From the NCBI GenBank assembly GCA_027605045.1, contig JAQFWX010000048.1:124001-188000 (forward strand): DNA of 64,000 nt, given 5' to 3'. The stretch is from Phallus indusiatus (lineage: Eukaryota > Basidiomycota > Agaricomycetes > Phallales > Phallaceae). This document shows, piece after piece, positions 10,540-21,729 of this stretch; position 1 is the stretch's first letter; the number at the start of each line of letters is the position of its first letter. A model generated the notes under the pieces. It had not been told where the DNA came from. It saw only the letters and a program-made list of their open reading frames with translations, and did no database searches. Both the position numbers and the translations under genes were made by a program.

Positions 10540-12675
10540 ACCAGCACTCCTTACATAAGGCCTCACTAGCACTGCGCATCTCGACACTTCCGCAGGCGAC
10601 ATATTCCCACTTACACATTCACCTACACCAAGCACACTTTAATTTGGGTGTCACAACGGTACGACCTTTCAAAAAAACCACGGCGTCGCGGATAACGTCG
10701 GACGCATTGGTCGGACGCAAAGCACCGAACCAGGACCACTGGCACAACCATCGCCATCTTCACCAATTACCATTAGATAACCACCATCTTTCGACAAAAT
10801 AGGCAAGGGAGATGGTGAACCGGGGACACCCGTTTAGCACTCGACTGCAAGGAATGGCACCGCTTTTTCGACAACACCCCCTCGTCCAGGCTGTCCCGTT
10901 CTCTCCCCGCTCATTCAGTCACGCCGCAAACTCAATCGAGATTTTCAACCAGCTATTTGGTCGCATTCGCATATTCCGCTCATTATAGGCATTTTCTTCC
11001 ATGGGACTTCTAGTTCACTTGAGGCGCAACCGACTGACGACTGACTCCAACGCGAGTCTTTTGCTTATGACTGGCAGCGGAGATGAATCTGTCAGAATAT
11101 CGAATTGCATCAACACGCCTTAAGGACCTGTATCATCGGATACATTTGAATACAATCATGGAGGACCGAGGTATGATGTCGCTCGCGGCGTGTGATAACA
11201 TAATTTTTCCGGGGTGTCAAGGTGATGGGTGTGTTGCTCAGGTTTGGGATTTCGAGACGAAGAGCCTTGTTAGACTTATTATGGCTTACCGGAGGTTAGT
11301 GTTAGTTTTTTTAAAATTTTGAGTTCGACTTTTTGGTTTTGACTTGCAGTTTAAGAATTCGGATGTATTGACGATGTCTATAGTTGATTCGAATTTACAC
11401 ACGTGCTGTGCCAATATCGGCTTGGGCCGACGTATTGTCTTTTTCTATTCATACAGACAAACATCTTTTCGACATTTCTTCCCTTTTTTAACTATTTCAG
11501 CGCTTTGGTACTTTATTGATAGTAATTCAAATTGGATCAGTGAAAATCCACTTTACATTAAGTGCGGATCGCGAGGCGTTGTTCATCATGATGCTACGAC
11601 TGACGTTCAATTCCGAGCTTGATTTGCATCCATGTGTTAAAAGTGGAAGTGTTGATAAACCGTGTCACGTGTATGTCGTTTGTTCGTATTTTTCATTAAT
11701 CAGCTTTTCTGACAACGTTTTTAGAGTTAAGATTTTTGCTGGACTTGTTAATGGGACTGAAAAAACCTTATACCCGGATTTTTACGTCGCTCGTTCCGTC
11801 CCAATACTACTTAACCCTAAGATTTTTATTTGAGACGATCGCGTTTGTCAGCATACAAAAGCTGATGATAAACTATTCACGCTTTCATCAACTGTAACAA
11901 ACAAACCCGCTGAATCACTCGTCGCGATGGGGTGAACTTAGTTTGAGTGTACATAGTGTTGAGACGCCCGGTTCCGGAAGTGGGTGTCCTTATTAAAAAT
12001 CGTAAATCACGTTTCGATTGATGCTTTGAGTTGTTAGATTTTACTGTTAGACCGGCCGGCATCCGTGCAAAAGTGTCCATTCGGGTTGCACTAGATCAGA
12101 ATATGGAGACAGTGGGGAGTGCGCTTGCGTCGCATGTTAAAGAAAGTTTTGCTAAACTCCAGTCTAGTACTACTCTCAAAGTACGAAAACCAAACCCCCA
12201 CTTACACAATTGACTGTGCTTTAATTTTTTTTTTGCAGGTCAGTATTGATAGAACGGCAGATTGGTGGTTGAGCTGTGGAAGAAGAATGGGGTGTTAACC
12301 GTTAAACCATTGCGGATTCGAGAAAGAGGGGTGAGATGCATGGTTGATTGCTGTTTTTGTTTATTTGGTTTGCTGAGGTACATATTTTTATTCTACTCCC
12401 TTTGTGCCATTTTTGAAGAAAGAATTTGAATGTCCCGGGTTGCGTTTAGGGCGGCCTACCTATGGGCCAAAGTTTGGTAAGCGGACATGATGATGCTTTG
12501 ATTCGTCTTTTGGTTATAGTTGTGTTTTCATATGTGTAGGATCAAGTTCATCTTGTCAACGAACGCATTTCGTTAATAAACGTTAAACCTCTGACGCGAG
12601 AAATCTGTCTGAGTCGTGGAGTGGTTTTTGCTTGCTGTTTCTGCTGAGTCGTCGTCTGCCGGATTGGAGTCTTAG
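10540..12675 (+). pseudogene. DUG2-like pseudogene, copy B (left palindrome arm)
   Basis: It begins inside the third exon (LDTSAGD region), so both N-terminal exons are missing. WD40 parts are readable at 11060-11300 (LLMTGSGDESVRI, GVAQVWDFETKSLVRLI). After the NSDVLTMSIV exon at 11350 the sequence jumps to SNSNWISEN at about 11520, removing the exons with GHYDV, GRGVSDN and EGEEEAGS, that is, all metal and catalytic residues. The dimerisation and C-terminal exons follow with a stop in GCGRRMGC and others, ending at TAG 12673-12675. Copy C carries the same deletion in inverted orientation. Downstream is the readable DUF6533 copy b. Confidence 0.8.
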
Positions 12676-12989
12676 ATTGTAGGTTGAATTTTATTGTCAT
12701 TTTTAATGTGCGTCGAAATGGTTTTTTTTTTGCAGATAGCCCATCAGTACTTTACCTATATATATCTTTTCTCGGTTTAAACGTGTCAGTGGAACACAAC
12801 ACGTATACCGGGCCGAGGGATTAGATATTTAAAACTTAAAATAAACGCAAGCGCGTTTCGTTCTCGTTGATATGATATCTGTTTCCGTCTGAATTTTTTT
12901 TTACGACGACGCGAACGCATTCGACTCAGAGATGGTCAAATTTATTTTCCCATAAGACTCGAGTATTTATTGTCATAATTATTGGCTCC

Positions 12990-13040
12990 TCTCAGTTGAC
13001 AATCTGGCTATATTGTAACCATCACGTTCCATCGAAAACC
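12990..13040 (+). promoter_or_regulatory. Conserved block upstream of DUF6533 copy b
   Basis: The same motif as at 4857-4905, in plus orientation (CAATCTGGCTATATTGTAAC), about 170 bp before the ATG. Confidence 0.4.
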
Positions 13041-13206
13041 TCGCTTTTTAAATTTCAAGAGGTACTGAGCTTTGATGCGTGATGATTGGCTGAATCCATG
13101 ATTCAATTATCATATATAAGGACGTTTTGCATGTTAGTAAAAAGCCAAGGTTTTCAGCACTGAGGTTAATTACTTCAAGTCACAGTCTCTATATTTACCC
13201 TCCCAT

Positions 13207-14880
13207 ATGAACACCACACATACCATTGTATCGGATGCTTTAACTGCAGAGATTATTCAAGAGGCCCATGAAAAGTATGTATTAATCCTGTCTTAAGCCT
13301 GCCATTACATCTGATATGATGATGGGATTAGCTATGTTCTCGACTTGGTGCTTTTCAGTACAACAAGTAAGGAATACAATGTCGTAAGAAAGTCTTACTA
13401 ACACAGCAAAAACTCTAGCAATCAGTTTTTACACTACTCTGATAACATTTTCTCAAGAAAGAGAGCATATATGGTCTAGGTCATTCAGTTTGCCTACATT
13501 ATTGTACATTTTCGCAAGATATGGAAATTTGCTGTTCCAGGGGCTGAACCCTGTATTAAACTTCCTACCAGTAAGTACACGTAGTTTTCCCGGAGATGCT
13601 TTCAATGCTTCACTGTTATTTTATCAACTTACCTCTCTCCTGAAGCTCGGAAGGTAAACATTCTTATGCATACTCATACCTTGAATCCACTCAAATCACG
13701 ACCTCGAAGACCTTGTAACATATTGGCTGAAGTATTGGACATTCTTGCTGTTTTTATATATATTGGTGTTCAAGGTCCGTGTTCCACCATCACCTGTTTC
13801 GAAATTCTGTAATAGAAACCTTAGGTTTACTGACTGTTCGAGCATATTCAATATGTGAAGGAAATAAAATCCTCAGTTCTGTTTTAGCCTTTGGCTTTTT
13901 TTCTTACCTGGGTTTGTTTTTGTATGGTAAGGATCTAATGACAATGATCATGAAGCTATTAGATTTACCTTCCTGACTGGTGATAGACACAGCAGCAGCT
14001 CCTGGGTGTATTTCAAGGTCAGTTGTCCACTGTGCAAATCTTTAAGATCCTTAAGCTTATGTGCATGTACTAACAATTACCTTGACATTAAAGCCCGTCC
14101 ACCACACTAGATACCAGTATGGCTCATGCTCATTGATGTTTTAGATGTGTTTATAACCGAACTGGTTTAGGCAGCACTATCCTTAATATCATCACTGTTT
14201 GCACAGATTTACTTATATTTGCCATTTGCATATGGAAGTTCTGGGGTATATGGAGACTAAAATTCAACAATGGAATTCAAAGTAAAAGCCTCATTTCTAT
14301 GCTTCTTACACAAAGTAAGTCGTGTGGGATTTATGACAAGGTTACTGAAAAATGTACAGGTATATGTCGATGTTGGTAAGGTCTCATCAGATGATCATGT
14401 TGACAGTCATCTCATGTCTTGTTATGGCTTTGTAAGTTTTGTCATCACCATTACTGCCGCTGGTGCTCTTCTTTTACAGGTAAGTTTTTGATTCATATAT
14501 ATTGGAAGTTTGGACTGAGATTCTCTAGCTTCAAGGTGTAAGAGGCTTTGTTAATTCTCACACATGTCCCTTTGTAACATAGTGATCTGATCTGAACAGT
14601 TTTTTATAGCACAGTCTTACACCCGTATACAAAATGTGTGAGGCCCATGTTGTCTCAATTTACATTCTTCTATCATTTAACCTTTCCCAGCCTGTCTGTA
14701 ACTCTCATAGCTGATTTCACTCTTGATCTTCGTCAGCTCAATTCAGCCAAAATTGAAGCCAGCCAAATGTCTATACCTTCGCTTCGATTCTCAAATGTTC
14801 TTCAACATGTGCATCAATCATTCCTTGTGGAAATGGCCACCCCCGAGGAAAGAAATGTGGTGAACTGGGACTGCAGTTGA
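13207..14880 (+). CDS. DUF6533 multi-pass membrane protein, copy b (readable, chimeric C-terminus)
   Basis: Exons join by eye into one frame of roughly 315 codons: MNTTHTIVSDALTAEIIQEA, the DUF6533 core (ITFSQEREHIWSRSFSLPTL), the 8-nt microexon CTCGGAAG, a hydrophobic exon (GLLTVRAYSICEGNKIL), a 23-nt exon, TDLLIFAICIWKFWGIW and the last exon. DUF6533 proteins are predicted multi-pass membrane proteins of fungi with no established role. Introns are 40-75 nt with normal GT and AG ends. The protein departs from its paralogues after PEERN: the final residues VVNWDCS come from antisense of the first exon of the facing truncated copy. ATG 13207 was chosen because it matches the other copies. Expression is unknown. 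Confidence 0.65.
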
Positions 14881-15260
14881 AGCATCTACAGTAGTACTTG
14901 TGCTGTTCATATGAAAGGATATTAGAGAAATTATGAGTTTAACCTCAGTGCTAAGAATCTCCACTTCTTTCTAACGTGCAAAGCGTCCTTATATATAGGT
15001 AATAATTGAACCATAGATCAAACCATTTCAATCATCAAGCATCAGCGCTCAAATACCTCTTGAAATTTGAAGCGAGGTTTTCGATGGAATGTGATGGTTA
15101 CAATATCGTCAGATTGTCAACTGAGAGTAGCCAATATTTATGACAATAAATACTCGAGTCTTATGGGATAGAGGATTTGATCATCACTGAGTCCGCGTTC
15201 GCGTCGTTGTAATAATTACTCAAACTAAAACAGATATCATATCAACAAGAACGAAACTAC
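14881..15260 (-). pseudogene. DUF6533 5' fragment with promoter (right palindrome arm)
   Basis: It contains an inverted first exon (ATG at 14910, coding the MNSTSTTVDAST-like start) and its upstream region with the conserved block at 15085-15135. The coding part ends after about 13 codons at the junction with the 3' end of copy b. Its upstream neighbour on the same strand is DUG2 copy C. Confidence 0.7.
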
Positions 15261-15477
15261 TTGTGTTTATTTTAAATTTCAAATATATAGTCCCTCGGCC
15301 CAATATCCGTGTTGTGTTCCACTGACCCGTTTGCTAGCAAAACCGAGAAAAGATATATATACAGGCTGAGTACTGATGGGCTACCTGCAAAAAAAAATTT
15401 CGACGCACATTATAAATGACAATAACTTAATGTAACATATCAAGTATGGCAAAAAATATCAGCATTCAACCCACAAT

Positions 15478-17660
15478 CTAAGACTCCAACCCGGCAGACG
15501 GCGACTCAGCAGAAACAGCAAGCAAAAACCACTCCACGACTCAGGCAGATTTCCCGCATCGGAGGTTTAACATTTATCAACGAAATGCGTTCGTTGGCAA
15601 GATGAGCTTGATCCTACACATATGAAAACACAATTACAATCAAAAGATGAATAAAACATCATCATGTCCGCTTACCGAACTTTGGCCCATAGGTAAACGC
15701 AACCCGGGTCATTCAAACTCTTTCTCCAAAAATGGCACAGAGGGAGGAGACTAAAAATATAGTACCTCAGCATACCAAACAAACAATAGCAACAGCAATC
15801 AATCGTGCATCTCACCCCTCCTTCTCAAATCTGCAATGGTCTAACACCCCATTCTTCTTCCACACTGCAGCTCTCTCAAGGATCTTGAAATATCGACTTT
15901 CCAGATTCCCCAACAACTAATCTGCCATTCTATCAATACTGACCTGCCAAAAAAAAATTAAACTAAAACACAATCAATTGTGTAAGAGGGGGTTTGGTTT
16001 TCGTATTTTAATTTTTGAGAGTATTACTAGACTGGAGTTTCGCAAAACTCTCTTTAACGTACGACACAAGCATACTCGAGCTCCCCACTGTCTCCATATT
16101 CTGATCTAGTGCAACCTGAATGGACACTATTGCACAGATGCCGGCCGGTCTAACAGTAGAATCTAACAACTCAAAGCATCAATTGAAACGTGATTTACGA
16201 TTTTAATAAGGACACCCACTGGACCGAATGTCTCAACACTATGTACACTCAAACTAAGCTTACTCATCGCGATGAATGATTCAGCGGGTTTATTTGTTAC
16301 AGTTGATGAAAGTGTGAATAGTTCGTCTTCAGGGTTTCTATGCTGACGAACGTGGTCGTCTCATAAAAAGTCTTAGGGTTGAGTAGTAATGGGACGGAAC
16401 GAGCAACGTACAAAATCTGGGTATACCGTATAAAATGTTCTCTATTCCCATCAACAAATCCAGCAAAAATCTCAACCCTAACAATGTTGTCAGAAAAGCT
16501 GATTAATGAAAAATACAAACAAACGATACACACATCGCACATCGGTTTATCCAACATTTCCATTTTCAACACATAAATAAAACCAGGCCTGTAATTGAAC
16601 ACGTCAGTGCTAGGAACAACGCCTCACAATCCGCACGTAATGCAAGGTGTATCTTCACCGATCCAACCCGAAGTACCACACTCAAATGAGACCAAGCCAG
16701 CAACCCATCCGAAAACCTCACCTTACCTGACCAAAGTATCAAAACGCTGAAATAGATAAAAAAGGACGAAAGAGGAATCTAGTCAAAAAGGGAATGTATT
16801 ATGAATAGAATATCACAAGTAAAATACCTGGACCCAGCCATTAGCGCAGCATGTATAAATCGAATTTATCATAGACATCGTCAATACATCCGAATTCTAA
16901 AACTACAAGTCAAAACCAAAAAGTCAAACTCAAAATTCTTAGAAAATTTGACACTAACCTCCGGGGTGCCATAAAAAGTCTAACAAGGCTCTTCGTCCCG
17001 AAATCCCAAACACCAACACACCCATCATCCTGACTCCCTGGAAAAATCATGTTATCATGCGCCACTGGCGACATCATACCTCGGTCCTCCATTATTATAT
17101 TCAAATGTATCTGTTCTTGAGGCGTGTTGATGCAATTGGACATTCTGACAGATTCATCTCCGCTGCCAGTCATAAGCAAAACACTCGCGTCGGAGTCGGC
17201 CTGAGTTTGTTGTACTGCTGGAGTATGCGAGTGCGACCAGATCGCTGGCATTGAAAATCTCAATTGAGTTTGCGGTGTGGCTGAATGAGCGGGAGAGAGA
17301 AAGGGACAGCCCAGACAAGGGGTGTTGTCGAAAAAGCGGTGCCGTTTTTTGTAGTTGAGTGCTAAATGGGTGTCCCCATTTCAACATCTTTCTCATCTAT
17401 TTTATCGAAAGATGCCTAGTGGTTGTCTGAGATGATGATGGTTGTGCCAGTGGTGGATCGGTGTTTTGCATCGGATCAATGCGTCCGACATTATCCGTGA
17501 CGCCGTGGTTTTTTTTGGAAGGTCGTACCATTGTGGCACCCAAATTAAAGTGTACTGGGTGTAGGTGAATATGCAAGTGAGAATATGTTGCCTGTGGCCT
17601 GCAGAAGTGTCGAGATGGGCAGTGAAAGCCTTGAGGAGTGCTGGTGAGGCCTAGTGACAA
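15478..17660 (-). pseudogene. DUG2-like pseudogene, copy C (right palindrome arm)
   Basis: An inverted relative of copy B. WD40 exons are seen at 16970-17260 (VLLMTGSGDESVRM and VWDFGTKSLVRLFMAPR), and exon 3 at 17290-17650. The exons with the M20 catalytic motifs are missing, as in B, and the remaining M20 part resumes at about 16690 (SGWIGEDTPC-like) and at 16300-16600. The C-terminal exon ends at TAG 15478-15480. Several stops and frameshifts are present. The 5' end stops at the same point as fragment F, GTGAGGCCTAGTGACAAGA, where a solo LTR is inserted. Confidence 0.75.
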
Positions 17661-17669
17661 GACTAGAAG

Positions 17670-18002
17670 TGTTAGGGCTACTCAGCTCAGGCTAGAGGGA
17701 GGGGATCCTAAGAGAACAAGCTTAGGGACCCTCACTCTAGGTACAGCTACTATATACATAAACGACAACACGGTGTGTGGCCCTGACACAGCTAAGTGCC
17801 AGGCGCCCAAGCCAAACCTAAGCGACGTGATGTCACGGGCATCATGCCGGGTACAAGCGTGTGAGTAGAGAAAGGGAAATAGAGACAGAACAAGGAAACA
17901 GAAAGTGAAAGTAAAATACGGAAATGATAAATGAAATAGAAATGAAATGATGCCGATGATAATAAATAGGAAAATGAGAGGCGGCGGTAGCGTACCCTGA
18001 CA
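17670..18002 (+). mobile_element. Solo LTR, family L1, copy 2 (TSD AGAAG)
   Basis: 333 bp, TGTTAGGG...CCCTGACA, flanked by perfect AGAAG repeats (17665-17669 and 18003-18007). It is about 60 bp shorter than the other copies because it has one instead of two CTAGAGGGAGGGGATCCTAAG units. It sits at the outer edge of DUG2 copy C. Confidence 0.85.
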
Positions 18003-18133
18003 AGAAGCGCCCGAGGATGCTAAACCCCTTGCATGTACGCATCGTCCTCTACCCCCATTTATAAATTTGAACACTATCCAAGTGGAACATATATTCTAGT
18101 TCAATGTACGACATAAACAATGATTACCCATTA

Positions 18134-18827
18134 GTGTTGCAGCGGTTCGGTTCCGAACCGAAAAAAGACTGAACTGGACTGTGAACCGAACTGAAAAAAA
18201 CCGATTAATCAGTTCCGGTTCAGTTCAGTCTTCTGATCAGTCCGGCTCACAGTTCAGGATTATTGCAAAAATGCTAAACCGATACAGACCGTTTCGAACC
18301 GGTTCGAACCCTCCTACCAGACTTAGATAAAATAATTTTCAGTGGTCAATAACACCTCAATAATTCATACTCAAACTGGTTCAAATGCCATGTCTCTGCA
18401 CATTGAGCAATGGTGGAAACATTACTTGAACCAGTTTGAACCAGTTCAAACTGCTAATCTATTTCAAATTAAACTATTTAAGAAACAATAGGGCTAATCA
18501 ACGGATTGATATCTGTATCTACATCTTCTAAATATTCTTCTTCTATTGCATGCGAGGGCTCCAATGAGCTTTGGCTCCTGTAAGAATTCTTCAATATCTG
18601 TAAGGCTTCAAAGGTATCCGGCTGAAGGCGATTACGATGGTCAGTGCCGGTAATTCCTCCACTGGAAAAACAGTGTTCTGATGCAACTGCAGATCCTTGA
18701 ATTGCCAGATAATCTCTGGCAATTCGCACTAAAGTAGGGTATACATTGAAGTGACGCTATATACATATATTGAGCACTTCTTATGTAACTAAAAATGATC
18801 ACTTACCCCCCACCAGAGTAAAATATC
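18134..18827 (-). mobile_element. Older hAT-type transposon remnant (continues at 22710)
   Basis: A short minus-strand ORF (18478-18729) reads IARDYLAIQGSAVASEHCFS followed by SGGITGTDHRNRLQPDTF, the C-terminal dimerisation segment of hAT transposases. Reading on across the younger element to 22710-22780 gives EPIVEDILLWWG before the conserved YPTLVRIARDYL. The left end, TAGTGTTGCAGCGGTTCGGT, looks like a hAT terminus. 18150-18310 is full of subterminal repeats of GGTTCGG or GAACCG type. The opposite terminus was not found and most of the ORF is missing. Confidence 0.65.
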
Positions 18828-20845
18828 TAAGGATGCTCACGGGTTTGGGATTACCCGGGTTACCCGAACGGGTACCCGGGTTCTGATCTGCAGGTACCGG
18901 GTACCCGCTTATGTAATTACCCGGGTCAAATCTACCTGTGGATCCGGGTTCCATATTTAGAAAAATATGGGTACCCGCAGGTAATTTTACTATGGTGTAT
19001 CCAGGTTTATTCTATTAAGTGTACCTATTGTATGTACTAAGTACAATTTTTTTCTTTCAGCCGTGACTTACCCCGCAGTCACTGTGGGTAGTCACGGCTT
19101 GAACGTTTGTTGTGTCGAGTTTTATGGCTGGCTTATCTGCCACCAAACGTAAAAAGTCGGGAGATGCAGCTACATCTCCCAAAAAAAAGAAAAAAAATAA
19201 CTCCAAAGCCTCTCAGCCACGTCCTTTGTCTCCAAGTGATTCTGAATCACCCGTCGAAATACCAGATCCCACACCAACTCCAAGCGAAAAGGATCCCGTC
19301 GAGACATCGACCAGAGCTTCTAGTCTTAATCCCCCTCAAATTGCTGAAGATGACATTCCCAGTGATGCGTCGGTTGATACCAAAAAGCTCCGTAAGTTTG
19401 ATATAGCTCATAAATACATTCAGACTTCTTTATCATTAATATAGTTCGCAAGCGGAAGAAATGGAATTCTCAAGTTTACAATCATTTTCACCCAGCCGAC
19501 TTTTTTTTGGATTCACACGGAAATAGAGTGAAATCTCGCTCCGGCAAAATTGTCTATTCTTTCAAATGTCGTCGGTATGTACTCTCAGGATCCGCTGTGC
19601 TTCTTTTTCTCATGGTTATACTAGGCACCCCCGCAAAGCGTCAAGTTATCTTGCACTCACGGTCCATTGGGTAGATATGAAGACTGGCCTGATGCGCCAT
19701 ATTATATTAGATTTTGTATGGTACGTATACCTATTGTTGCTTTCACATTGCATACTGACACTTTTCTTAGAGTGTCATATGCCCATACCGGCCGGAATCT
19801 TGCTAAACAAGTATATGACGTTTTGGATCAGTATAAACTGCTTGACAAGGTACGAACATTCATCTTTTGCATTTTATCTTACTAACTAAATGACAGTTTC
19901 TCTGTTTGACGTGCGACAATGCTTCAAATAACAACACGTTAACTGACGAATTGGTCAACCTGCATCCGGAGTGGACTGGTCAGCGCACGCGTGTCCGGTG
20001 TATGAGTCACATTATCAGTCTTACAGAAAAGGTTTGTTATTCATGATCTATTTATTCTCCTACTTATACACCTGACCAGGCTATCCTACGCGCTTTCTTA
20101 CCTGACAAGAAAAAGGTGGCGGAAACTGATCTCGCGGCTCTTCAAGAACTAGAGCCAGATGAAAATGAACCTGAAGACATTGTGCCGGATAATCAAGAAG
20201 ACGTTGAAGAAGAAGAATATGAAGACATTGTGGAAGGAGAAGCTATGGAAGACTTCGATGAAGTCGACCTTTATGGAGATATGGCGACAGACGCATTGGT
20301 TGATGAGGTTGAGGAGGATGTAGACAAGATCCTAGGCCCGCTGGAAGAATCAGATCACCGGGATGCCATGTTCACACTCAAAAAGGTATGTATTTATTTC
20401 TTTGTTTACCTGACTCAAATTCTCACTTCTTCCTAAGGTTACAGGCTTCGCCACTGCTCTGGCACGGTCAGACACCAAACGCGTCGCCCTCGCTGACTGC
20501 TGCAAGAGTGAGAAGCTGGAGCCTCTTGCGCCTATCAAGGCTGTCATCACTCGGTGGAATACGCACATTGAAGCCCTTGAACGTCACTTGCGCAATCGCC
20601 CAGCCATCAACAAGCTCTGTACCAGCGCGCGCTATGAAAACCTAAAGCTGGAGAAGTACCACCTGCGCACGGCTGAATGGAAGATCATTGAGGATCTCCA
20701 GCCTCTTTTAAAAGTAAGTTTTATCGAAGTTTATTATGTCTAGCCTATCTCAGTGATACATCGCCAGGCTTTTAAGGTTGCAACACAGAAGATGTCGCAC
20801 TCAGACGCCACACTCATTCACCAAGTCCTCCCAACTATCGACTAC

Positions 20846-21240
20846 TGTTAGGGCTACTCAGCTCAGGCTAGAGGGAGGGGATCCTAAGTACTATATTGGG
20901 CAATGACTATACTACTCACCTAGAGGGAGGGGATCCTAAGAGAACAAGCTTAGGGACCCTCGCTCTAGGTACAGCTACTATATACATAAAACGATGACGC
21001 GGCGTGCGGCCCTGACACCGCTAAGTGCCAGGCGCCCAAGCCGAGCCTAAGCGACGTGATGTCACGGGCATCACGCCGGGTACGAGCGCGCGACGCGCGC
21101 GAGTAGAGAAAGTGAAATAGAGACAGAACAAGGAAACGGAAAGTAAAAGTAAAATACGGGAATGATAAATGAAATAGAAACAAAATGATGCCGATGATAA
21201 TAAATAGGAAAATGAGAGACGGCGGTAGCGTACCCTGACA
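20846..21240 (+). mobile_element. Solo LTR, family L1, copy 3 (TSD ACTAC)
   Basis: 395 bp, TGTTAGGG...CCCTGACA, flanked by ACTAC at 20841-20845 and 21241-21245. It is inserted in the hAT transposase between LPTIDY and YLREHLDRTI, and the TSD lies in the codons for that Tyr. It has two copies of the 21-bp CTAGAGGGAGGGGATCCTAAG unit. Confidence 0.9.
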
Positions 21241-21330
21241 ACTACCTCCGTGAGCATCTTGACAGAACTATTGACGATGAAGGCCTGCATCCCGCTGTGC
21301 GCCATGCAGCAAAAAACGGAACATACCTGT

Positions 21331-21729
21331 TGTTAGGGCTACTCAGCTCAGGCTAGAGGGAGGGGATCCTAAGATAATATATTGCGGAAAACACTAACTA
21401 CTCACCTAGAGGGAGGGGATCCTAAGAGAACAAGCTTAGGGACCCTCACTCTAGGGACAGCGACTATATACATGAAAAACGATAGCGCGGCGTGCGGCCC
21501 TGACACAGCTAAGTGCTAGGCGCCCGAACCGAACCTAAGCGACGTGATGTCACGGGCATCACGCCGAGTACGAGCGCGCGACGCGCGCGAGTAAAGAAAG
21601 TGAAATAGAGGCAGAACGAGGAAACGGAAAATGGAAGTAATGGACGGGAAATGTAAATGAAATAGAAATAAATATATACCGATGATAATAAATAAGGAAA
21701 GTAAGGGGACGCGGTAGCGTACCCTGACA
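21331..21729 (+). mobile_element. Solo LTR, family L1, copy 4 (TSD CCTGT)
   Basis: 399 bp, same ends and orientation as copy 3, flanked by CCTGT at 21326-21330 and 21730-21734. It is inserted 90 bp after copy 3 in the same transposase gene. It differs by scattered substitutions, so it is a separate insertion and not a tandem duplicate. Confidence 0.9.

Larger units (their letters stand above)
10490..17660. repeat. Large inverted repeat (about 2.6-kb arms) around DUF6533 copy b
   Basis: The left arm (about 10490-13190) and right arm (about 14880-17660) are inverted copies of the same segment: a DUG2 pseudogene with the same internal deletion plus the DUF6533 promoter region. For example CCATCAGTACTTTACC near 12741 faces TACTGATGGG near 15371, and CCTCACCAGCACTCC at about 10540 faces GGAGTGCTGGTGAGG at 17635. 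The spacer of about 1.7 kb holds DUF6533 copy b. Confidence 0.8.

Noticed and set aside
17638..18074. ORFs in and around the solo LTR, on both strands
   Set aside because: They cross the LTR ends and TSD and are not conserved between LTR copies.
18298..18312. tRNA-like GGTTCGAACC box
   Set aside because: It is part of the hAT subterminal repeats; no A box or cloverleaf surrounds it.
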